Source: Amoebophrya sp. A120 (Eukaryota > Sar > Dinophyceae > Syndiniales > Amoebophryaceae). From it: a DNA stretch of 64,000 nt. The notes beneath the pieces are model-generated. The model had not been told where the DNA came from, ran no database searches, and worked only from the letters and a program-made list of their open reading frames with translations. Shown here one piece after another: positions 55,325 to 64,000 of this stretch (positions are counted from its first letter, which is position 1; each line of letters begins with the position of its first letter). Location of the stretch: positions 4,240,233 to 4,304,232 of the forward strand of contig CAJINV010000001.1 of assembly GCA_905178155.1 (NCBI GenBank), read 5' to 3'. Position numbers and translations under genes: made by a program.

Positions 55325-56718
55325 CTAGACGTTTCCTAGCGCCGCTTCCCTAGCGTCCTTTTCTGAGAAATAGACCGGATACCGGTCTCGTCTTCTCTTG
55401 TTCACTGCAGCCACGTCTTCTTCTTGGGCAAGGTCGTCCAGGTAGGCGCGCTTTGGGTTCATTTTGCGGTCCCTCTGCTTTTCCTTATTCTTGATCTCCA
55501 GCCCCGTGAACCTGATTTGCACAAAATCCATTTCAGCTTCGCTAACTAACATGGAGACCAGCATGACTTCAAGATCGTACAGACTAAGCAGTTCCAGTTT
55601 CTAAGTAATCCTGAACAAAACGCAAGCAAAAACGCGTCAATTGTAAGCAATACGGTGGCCTTTTGGCTGCGAATTTGTTTTTGGTTGGCATGCGGTGCTT
55701 CCGCAACTCGCCCATCAGGTCTATCCCGTCGTTCATGACGGTGGCCTTGTTCTCGGCTTTCAACGCGGCCACGTCTCCGCTGTTCCGCATGCCCGGGAAG
55801 GTCTTGCCGAGGTAGTGATTCAAGGACAGCGATTCCGCGTACTGGCTGTCCAGGGTGTGCAGAAAACTTGGCAGCGCTCGTATCCTGCTCGGGAGGGACT
55901 TTCTTTTCGTGTCGACCTTCACCTTCAGGGACACTTTACCCAGTTTTGGCGGAATGGGCTCGAGGTACCTGTTTGTGTTTTTGTGGAGCCAGGTGTCTTC
56001 GTACACGTAATAGTGCGCGCAGGTTGGTACTTTTGAATGGTTGGTGGCATTGCAAAATTCTAGCCGGGTGAAAGTGAAAGTGAAACAAAAAACTATACGT
56101 TGGCAGGGTATAGGCACATTCGTCACTGGCTGCGGCCATCTTGATTCCCGGCCTGGGAACTTGCTGGTATCCGACATACCTGTGATTTGTTTAGTTGAAA
56201 AACTTCTACTTCTTGATTGTGATTACCAAATGCAAAAAAACACTGTAGACTAGAATTTGCCCTTGCGACAACATGCGACAGAATGAACACGATCCAACAA
56301 ACAAGCTAAGAACAGCACATACTTTGCAGGTCTTCCGAGGTATTTGGGTATTTCTTCGATGGAATGCAAGCCCTCCACTTCGTCGAATCTGCCATCCGTC
56401 TTTCGATCAAACACGGTGGCAAACCCAGAGTAGTCCTGTTTTTTGTTGATGATAAACAACGGTGCTCAGGTACATGCTGATCATGTATTGACGCATCTTC
56501 AAAACGAGAACGGCGTAAGCAAGTAAGGCTAGCGAGGACGACATCAAAATCATTTTGAAAAGTTTCGTGACACCACACATGAATACCTTGTAGAACCGTG
56601 GGACCGGCTTTCCCTGCACGTCGCACAGCGCCGTATCCCCATTGCGTTGGTCGAACTTGTAGTACTTGCCCTCATCATAGTCGTAGATGATTTCCACCCC
56701 GACCTGACGCTTCTGCAT
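55325..56718 (-). CDS. Conserved-looking protein of unknown function, five exons
   Basis: Exon 1 (56718-56587) MQKRQVGVEIIYDYDEGKYY; exon 2 (56435-56323) DYSGFATVFDRKTDGRFDE; exon 3 (56179-56099) VGYQQVPRPGIKMAAASDE; exon 4 (about 56022-55660) CAHYYVYEDTWLHKNTNRY and VALKAENKATVMNDGIDLMG; exon 5 (about 55595-55325) LELLSLYDLEVMLVSMLVSE, basic, ending AALGNV. Introns 1 and 2 are GT-AG. Intron 3 restores LPTCAHYY when sequence between direct repeats CCAAC is removed. The last join (via AAA repeats) is provisional. Rich in charged and aromatic residues, no membrane segment or known domain. The steady mixture resembles axonemal or cytoskeletal proteins, but that is only an impression. Confidence 0.62.
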
Positions 56719-59051
56719 CTTCGCTTAGCAGCAGACTTGAAGTTGTACCACTCCACTGTCCAGAACGAATGAGCCGAATAAAAGCAAGATTTGCTTTATC
56801 TTTAACCTCCTCGCGGCGGTTTTACAGTAGATGGGAGGTGCAGGTGGCTGGCGGTGGTGGGCCAAGCCCTCACGGAACGACCAGCGGTCTTCTTTTGACG
56901 TAGATTGGTGATGCACCCGCTCGACCTCGACTACGACTGCGAGATTCGAGTTAATTTGCAGCTGCGACCGGCACGTAAGATCACGGACGTCGATGAGCGC
57001 GACGGTTTCAGCAAGTTCTGCGATGGGTCTGCTGCTTGACGTCTTTGTTTTCGTCTCGTCGGCACGACGTCTTCCGATGGATATCTTTTCTTTCTGACGT
57101 CAGCAACTGGGTTGAGCTTCGTTCTTCCGTGGACGTTCTGCTGACTGAAAAGGTGCAGGCCGTTTTCGCTCGGACCCTTCTGCAGACCTGCTGGTTGCTA
57201 CCACGCTCAGTAGGGAAGCTACCCGGCACCGCAAAATAAACTTCTTGCGCGTGAGTTAATCCCCTTCCTACGTCAGTCGATTTGGTTTGCAGCAGCTTCT
57301 GTGATGGCGGAGATGAGAAATCGGTCTCGACAAGTACTGCTTTACGCGTCGTTCCTGCGATTGCCCGTGCTTCCGCTTGTCGAGCAGTGTGTAGTTTTCC
57401 GTGTCCTCTCAACTACAACCGCTCGATCAGTAATTTTTTGCTACCTTTCTTTAGCTTCTTGCGCTATCGTGGACTTGGCCTATTCCCGATGAACAGACTC
57501 CTGAAGCTTTGCTCGCCTGGAAAAGTGTGACCTCGTGATGAAGCCCGGTCGTCAGAGGACGCGAGACGCTCTCCTTTTCCTCGGTGTCTTTGTTTTACCG
57601 TCGAACAACTGGGGAGACCGTCCGTATTCGTTTTTGTGACTGTTTGTGCAGCAGAGCACGCACTGCTCGACTTTGAGGAGCAGGAGGTAGTCGCTTCCGC
57701 TACGGAATAAAGGTGAAAATGCGGAACGACAACGCGTCGTAGCAAAAAATATCGGCAGCTCGTATCTTTCCGAATTTCTAGGCTGAACTTTTAATGCCTC
57801 TGTTCGGCTTCACTGAGGACAGCCCTGCTAGTGTATGGTGTGATCTGAACTCGATTTCTAGGAAGACCTCCAGCGCAATGACATGATTTTTCTCACCGCT
57901 TAACACACGAAGACGATCGTCTCGCGCAGCACTCTGGATTGAGGGGCAACCCTGTCTCTCGAACCAGAAGAACGCCAATCAATGTATTGGAGTAGGTAAT
58001 TCAATTTCACGAAGTCAAGTCGACGCTGTTCTCTCTATTTTCTCAATGAAGAGGACGACGCGAACTCTCTCAGATGCCGAGCTTCCCACGAATTAGCCTC
58101 GAACTGTGACGATGCGGCCTACCAGTGCCCATAACGCGACTGGTACTGAAAATTCAGTTTTATTTCGAAGTGTTTTTGTGCGGATTGATTCAATAATGAA
58201 TTGATTCTGCCTAGCACGCGGGCTTTCTTCATTACGGTTGAAAATGAGTCGTTTGGCTGAAACCAGAAACCAGACTATCAACGCGAGGCGTTCTGATCTG
58301 TCAAGGAAACTCTACTAGTGTCAAATTGAAAGTCTGCTAGAAAGTTCTTTGTACACGCTAAAAAATCTTTATCGATCTGGGTCAACATAGAAGTTGTGGA
58401 ACGCTATATCAAAAAGTAGATGAAAAGGGAAGAGACACAAGTGTCTACTGCATTTTTCTGAGCACGTCGCTTCGTCCTGTAACTACTCTTCATGCTTGCT
58501 ACGCTTCGTCATACGAGTATCCGACGGTCACTGCGAGCGTGCTGTAGCTGCGTAGTTTTCGAGGCCCCGTGAAGACGCTCGCTGGCCATACATCTCTCTC
58601 CACACACCAGGATTGGGAGCCTCCGGACGCCTCAGCCAATACTAGGTACATGTTGTCACTGAAAACCTGACACTACCGTCCGGCTTGCTCCAGTCTGTTG
58701 TGATGTCGGAAAGACATTGCTTACATCGAAACCAGATTGTGGTGCTCTACCTGTCAAGAATTCAATCCTGCGTTCGCCATCGCCGCACGCACGGGAAGGG
58801 GGTCTGTCATCCTCGATGACAACTTATTCCGGTTGCATGGGGCGGTCCGTAGTTTGTCAGCTTCTTCACTGCACAGGACACCACTCATCTTTCCGCCGGT
58901 CAGGGGGTCGAACCGAGTTCGGCGATCTCCGTTTCTGCGGTTAGTTTTGATCACACACTTTTCTACACCTTGGGAGATGACTTGTACACAACTAGGACGT
59001 CGGCGGGAGTGACGAGCTGCTTATTGTTATTCCAAACGTTCCGCATCAACA
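56719..59051. other. Intergenic, no gene seen
   Basis: About 2.3 kb, the longest gap in this half. Frames on both strands are short and lack protein-like composition. I see no repeat and no RNA gene. Confidence 0.45.
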
Positions 59052-60672
59052 TCACTCCTCCTTCGCTTGTTTGAACAATTTTTGTCGTTTCTCCTCCGAC
59101 ATGCTGCCCACGAAGAGGCCCACCACCCAGTCGACGTTCAAGGTCGGCGCGGCGAAGTGGCGGCTGAGAACCCGATGGTGCTCCATGTGGCCCGCGGTGG
59201 AAACCCAAAAACCGGGGAGCCTCTCGCTGAGATCGTGCAGAAACGGGGTGTGGATCAGCAGATATCCTGTGCAAAAGTATCGTATTCGTACTAATTGCAA
59301 ATATGCATGACAAAACTTTTTCCCAAGGCAAAACAGCATTACAAATTCCACTTTCCTTCTTGCCAAAATCTGTAATGCAATTTATACTAGTACGATACTT
59401 TTGCAATGCATAGCAGATTGAAGAAGCTGATGATGAACCCGGCACGGAAGATATGGCGCTCTCAAATGTTACATTCTCAACTGTTGCATGGTTTGTCATG
59501 CAAAATCCCAATCAGAATCGACAGGATCAAGCTGCTTCGCATGACAAATTCCCGAAGGGCCAAACAGGATGGGAATCTGTGCCAAATCTGTCATGCAAAA
59601 GGCGCAATCTTCCCCCTTTCAGTTTTGCCATTCTTGCATCACAAATTCATGTAACAGCTGAGAGTGTAACGTTTGAGAACGCCATAAAAGAGAGCGGGGA
59701 CGTTGGGCTTCAGCAGTACGGTGGCGACCTGAAGTGCGGCAGAGTGAGAATTTTTGCGTTTGTTCAAGGTTTGAAATTGCATTTCATCACGCTGTTTTTC
59801 GTCACGGGTTTCACCATGATCTCGACCTGCGCAGATAAGAAACGACACCGAAAAACTGAAACTGATCTTCCGGAAAAAATAATCAAAAATTCAAGTACGA
59901 AAATCGGCAGCATGTAGGCCACGGCGTACTCCGCCCAGGACACCGCGTTTGCAACCATCGGCGTCACGGTGTTGTTGAATTTGTGGTGAAATCGGTGCAT
60001 CCAGTAGAACCTCCGCGTGTGCATAAGCACGTGGGCCAGGTAGTACCCAATGCTTTGGATCAGCAAGACGCCCAACATTTGCAGGAACGTAGTCCACCTA
60101 TCGTACTCACACCAACTGTAGTCCGGCGGAGAGAGTGGATCAAAAGGGAATTTTGTCACGTCACACGTGTGGCCAGGGAGGACGTAGTACCTGAAATAGT
60201 GGGGACGTAAAGAGTCTGGCTTCATGTATAGAATTGTTTGATGAGTCGAGGACTAGCATTGTTGAGGTAGAAATTTTAGAGAGCAACAAGACCAGCCAGC
60301 ACGAAAACCTGGCACAAAACCTGGCACGAAAACCAAAACCTGGCGCAATACTTCCCATTAATACCTGACATAGACCGAGAACATGGCGGGTGCGATCAGG
60401 TAGTGGTTGAAGAAGTTTTTGAAAACCGCACTCGCGTACAGTGATGGGTTCCCTTTTACCAATTTCAACGCGCTCGGTAGAGAAAAAAGTTCGAGAGCAA
60501 GTGTCAGTAGGATCGTGTAGTGGCTGAGCTTGTTGATCTCCTGGTACACGCGCAGCAGTTCCTGGTCCTCCCGCATGCTCGCCGCTTGCATCTTCAGACC
60601 GTCGGCCAGCTGCGCCTGGAGGTGAGAGACGTCGATGTCCACCATCTTTATGAGGCGCGAGATAGATGACAC
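59052..60672 (-). CDS. Membrane fatty-acid hydroxylase / sterol desaturase, five exons
   Basis: Exon 1 (60672-60365) has coiled N-terminal residues then membrane segments. Exon 2 (60190 to about 59850) has LGVLLIQSIGYYLAHVLMH and the histidine boxes HVLMH and HRFHHKFNN. Exon 3 (59728 to about 59688), the 35-nt microexon 4 (59447-59413) and exon 5 (59262-59052) give VATVLLKPNVPALF, RAGFIISFFNLL and the third box HMEHHRVLSRHF, ending KQAKEE. The boxes (HxxxH, HxxHH, HxxHH) bind the di-iron centre of ER fatty-acid hydroxylases and sterol desaturases. The exon 2 donor is uncertain. Introns 3 and 4 are introners. Two possible starts are MSSISRL and MVDIDVSHL; both lie before the first membrane segment. 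Confidence 0.88.
59263..59412. mobile_element. Introner element, family B (copy 3)
   Basis: About 150 bp flanked by the 5-bp duplication gcaga. Ends tatcctgtgcaaaagtatcg and inverted cgatacttttgcaatgcata, the same termini as the copies near 25.7 and 26.9 kb. Removal joins FFNLL to IHTPFL in frame. Confidence 0.93.
59452..59687. mobile_element. Introner element, family E (copy 2)
   Basis: About 236 bp flanked by the 4-bp duplication aaga. Ends tatggcgctctcaaatgtta and inverted gtaacgtttgagaacgccat. Removal joins VPALF to RAGFII in frame. The related copy is at 2669-2921. Confidence 0.9.
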
Positions 60673-61249
60673 GGGGTGGTGATGAACTCACGTTTCAATA
60701 ATGTACTCCTTTGGCTAGATACTGCACCCAACGCCTTTCGAATTCATACCCGATCCATCCGAAATGAAAATTCTCTGTTTTTACCTGTCTACAAAAACAT
60801 GCGATCTTTCAGATCATTTGGTTACACTCAAGCGGGAAAATCCAGAGGATAGGGAAACGTGCAGGGTTCTGATTCTGATTGCATCTAGAAGTTCTACATT
60901 TCCCCCCTCCCTGTTGTACCCCATCACACATACCTAGACAAAGACATCACTCAAAAAACTCAATTCCGCATGCTTTTACTCTCTCCCGCGTCTTGAGCTC
61001 CTCTCAGTAGTGATGCCCCTAAATAAGCCTACCCATTTTGCTTGTTGCTTGAACAAGTGGCTTTTCTTTCTTCAGTTCCTGCTTTGCCTTTGCCCACGTG
61101 AACACGAACACATTTTTTCAAAACCAGCAAGAACAGGGTGGATGCGCATGCGCGTTTACACACTTATTGAAAAAACCTCTCTGTTGCTGTTGGACTCGAA
61201 ACAGGACAGCGTAAAACAAACATCAGTTTTTGATCTTGTGAGCGATTTC
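60673..61249. other. Intergenic, no gene seen
   Basis: About 580 bp between the JmjC gene's stop and the hydroxylase start. AT-rich, no supported gene. Confidence 0.5.
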
Positions 61250-64000
61250 TTACATACCCATCGACTGCATCAGTCTTTCAAATTCTGAGCTGCCGTGCAA
61301 CCGACTCGGGTCGTTGAACCTGTCGTTGAACTTTATGTGCTGTGGGGGCAGCAGCAGGCCTTCCCGAAGCAGAAGGTTCCAGTATCCTGAGTAAAAACGT
61401 ACCCACACCAGAGTCAGGATGGGGAATCTGCTAGACAAATCAGCCAGCTTTGGTTGTTTGGCATGACAAGTTTGTCCGCGTAGTGTAGTGCTGTTTGAGC
61501 TAGTTTAGCAGCATTACAGATCTAGTATCTCGTGCTGATTGGAGCATGACAAATTTCAAAACCGCATTAGAAAATGCTTCTCATGGGGCTCCGCATGAGA
61601 AACAATTTAAGCATGCAGAGTTGCATGACAACTATGGTGTGGGTACGTTTTTACTCAGGATATCCAGACCAACATCCCTAGCCGGTGCAGCCGAGGTAGC
61701 TGGTACTTCTTCTGCACCTTCCTCTGGTGAGCTTCTACCAATTTCTTGAAGTACTCGCTGGCTTTGTCGTCCCGTTGCAGTCCGTGTTGTTGTTCGTCTT
61801 CGCCGTCGCTTTCGTTTTTGTCGCCTTGGTTTTTAATACTGTTGAACTCATCCTTGTCGTGGGTTCGTTGGAACAGGACTGATTTGAAGGTGTTCGTTTG
61901 ATGTATCATCTCCGCACCGCAGTGGTGGACTTTGCGCAGGGTCGTCCGTACGTTTTCGTCTCGCACTAGTGGGGGTGTAGACAGCGACTTCGATGCGGTT
62001 GGAGCTCCTTGCTTGTAGTTCCCGCCAGAAGACGACGAAGTAGAGGCCGCAGTTCTACTCTTAGTACCCGCATGATTGCTGCTAGCGGCTGGCTGCTCCT
62101 TCTCTACTTTTTGCTGCGTTTTCAAGTACACACAGAAACGCTCGTACTCTCGCATCCACGCGGATACGAGGTGGTGCAAGACCACGCCGGGCCGCGCGAT
62201 CGCATCCGTCTGCGCTTTCACGACGAATTCTAGCAAGCCGATGAGGTACGCAAACTCAAACTGGGTCATTCCGCATTTATCATTCGAGTCTAGCGGATCG
62301 TACCAGTTTCGGTCATAGACGGCGTGCAGTTCCAACCGCGAAGCTGACGGCCCGTCGTGATAATTTGCATGTAGAATGTAACTAGCACCCAGTGGGCGAA
62401 TCGCGTCCTCTTCCTCTGCTTGCTTCGCCTGCTCGCAGTCGGTTTTCGCATCCCGTTCCGCTTCCGCTTCTAGCTCTTCCTCCGTGAACTGCCCAGACTT
62501 TACACGCTTCGCGTGGCGTTTCTGAGATTCCTTCTCTCTCATCTTGATCTCCCATCCCCAGGGGAAGCAATGTTCGCGGTCTGCCACTTCTTGCAAAATC
62601 TGGCCCAAATGGCTCTCCTTTCCAAAAGACAGCTCAGTCTTGCCCGCCGGAACCAGACACTGCACCCGGGAGAGCCAATACAGCTGATCCACGCCTATGT
62701 CGTCGCCGAGCCAGCCAGTCTTCACGTCGCTGAATTCGGTGCGCTTCGACAAGCCGCTCAGAAAGTATTGCTTTTGCGTTGGCATGGTGTCCAAATGTCC
62801 GTGGTTGTGGTCCACGCGAGCGACATCAGAAAGCAAGTATTGGACCAGGTCGATGCTGCGGTATCGTGTGCCCATCATGACATTACTGGGCAATAGCGCC
62901 CGCTGCAGCAACGCTCCCTCCGCAATTTGCAGCTTCGGCTGCTCCAGTGGAGGTGGTGGACGACTACTCTTTTTGTCGTGATCCGGGTTTGGACGTGTCG
63001 GCGCCGCCCGAATGCCTAAACTACTGGACCTGTAATGTGGTTTTGGTTTGGGATTAATATTCTATACGATTTGGTCCTGTGTGGTTGTATTAGCACCAGA
63101 AAATCATTGCCAACCAGTACCTAGTGCATACTGTTTCTTTATCTTCATACGAATATGAATCTTCAGGACTATCAATTGGATGTAGGTTAATTCGCCAGTG
63201 GATACTGCAAAGATCCGTCCGGGTGAACTATGCTGTAAAAGAATCTCATCATCTTCTAACTCATGTAGAGGTGAGCCCGAGCGCCTCTTCAGGCAGCTTC
63301 GCGACGAAACTATTGCACTTTGAAGTTTTGTCAGGACTATCAATTGGATTTGGTTGTCTCGCCAGCCAGCCCTGTGAGGACCTGTCCGGGTGAACTATGC
63401 TATGAGTCTCATCATGATGGCATCTGCGCTCTCTTATGTGTGCCTGGTCAGTTGGAATTCTTGGATATTAATTTTCGGCTGGCACCCTATCCGCAGTGCA
63501 GCAGACAGTACAGCACGAGCTGAGATATTATCATCCTTGCAGGCACAAGCAACACGCTTCCCCTTCTAAGCCACAGAAAAAATCCCTGGGGGGGTAGCCA
63601 GAATAGCTGTGCTAAACACAGCATTCGGGCAAAAACCTGATATGAGAAAAAGAAATCAGCCTGCAATTCCAAGCGGATACACATGCAGCACGTAAAAGTA
63701 GAAGAAAAAAGTACAAGAATCTTGCCGCCGTGACGAGCTGTTCTCCCGCTCTGGCCCGAAAGTCCTCCTGGGTGAAGCAGCCAACTACTTTCTGCCTCAG
63801 GCTCGGATGCCGGGCCATGACTTGCTTCAGGCTGTCGCCGATTACGTCGCACCACCGGCGCCCGTTCAGGGAAAAATTGATGCTGATCGAAGGTTCCTCC
63901 GACACTGTGAAAACCTTGTGCCACATCCCACTGGGGAAGTACATAATGTCCCCAGGGAACAGATCGATGACGTCACAGCTCTCTTCCAGCGGTTCATCCT
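61250..64000 (-). CDS. JmjC/cupin oxygenase, 3' part (cut by window end)
   Basis: The gene runs in from beyond 64000. Exon A (from the edge to 63715) has ESCDVIDLFPGDIMYFPSGM followed by WHKVF, the GDxxxxPxxWxH pattern of the third Fe ligand in JmjC/cupin dioxygenases, then SINFSLNGRRW. A 685-bp GT-AG intron (63030-63714, donor GTACTTTT, acceptor ACATTACAG) leads, phase 2, to exon B (63029-61663), with a hydrophilic domain including SIDLVQYLLSDVARVDHNHG and KCGMTQFEFAYLIGLLEFVV. An introner then leads to exon C (61377-61250), NLLLREGLLLPPQHIKFND, ending SMGM. JmjC enzymes hydroxylate or demethylate proteins or act on RNA/protein; the substrate is unknown. The N-terminal half, with the other metal ligands, is outside the window. 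Confidence 0.8.
61383..61662. mobile_element. Introner element, family D
   Basis: About 280 bp flanked by the 5-bp duplication tccag. Long inverted ends tatcctgagtaaaaacgtac and gtacgtttttactcaggata, extended by ccacacc and ggtgtgg. Removal joins GMLVW to NLLLREG in frame. The interior carries gcatgacaa motifs shared with families A and B. Confidence 0.94.
63030..63714 (-). other. Long GT-AG intron with an internal duplication
   Basis: Contains two copies about 178 bp apart of the stretch caggactatcaattggat (near 63165 and 63343), each followed by a related segment with gtccgggtgaactatgct and tctcatcat. The duplication is diverged. No TIR introner is recognised in it. Confidence 0.7.

Overview
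This is eukaryotic nuclear DNA, and the gene structure points to an alveolate protist. The best match I know is a syndinian dinoflagellate such as Amoebophrya. Three things support this: every gene I can support lies on the minus strand across 64 kb; genes are interrupted by short introns, some GT-AG and many not; and twelve introns are themselves short elements with terminal inverted repeats and target-site duplications (introner elements), a feature reported from Amoebophrya. The genus is inference; no marker gene proves it.

Layout in transcription order, right to left. 64000-61250: 3' part of a JmjC/cupin oxygenase gene. 60672-59052: membrane fatty-acid hydroxylase/sterol desaturase. 56718-55325: conserved-looking protein of unknown role. 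54750-53377: single-pass membrane protein. 52950-52791: possible 36-residue microprotein. 52546-48025: VIT/VWA/DUF2135 protein. 47495-42969: very large multi-pass membrane protein. 42213-41560: small PGGF-repeat protein. 40477-37754: UPF1-like SF1 helicase. 36992-30862: SNF2 helicase with an inserted RING finger. 28892-25332: large secreted or luminal protein. 24107-23559: second PGGF-repeat protein. 22449-20773: RRM/RGG RNA-binding protein. 19244-14715: DEAH-box RNA helicase. 13710-11098: DUF1015 protein. Then a gene-poor, repeat-bearing stretch (about 11000-6100) with two doubtful ORFs. 6079-4733: secreted methyltransferase-like protein. 3833-2386: small multi-pass membrane protein. 1968-460: cytochrome b561.

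The genes do not form a pathway. They are unrelated housekeeping, nucleic-acid and membrane functions sharing one direction, as in dinoflagellate unidirectional arrays. The most striking content is the introner set. At least six sequence families sit inside seven genes. Eleven of the twelve restore the reading frame exactly when the element plus one copy of its 2-7 bp duplication is removed. They carry no AG at the inferred 3' splice site. In one gene two elements of different families leave a 35-nt microexon between them.

Exon boundaries were read by eye from splice motifs and frame continuity and may be off by a few bases. No transcript data or database search was available.
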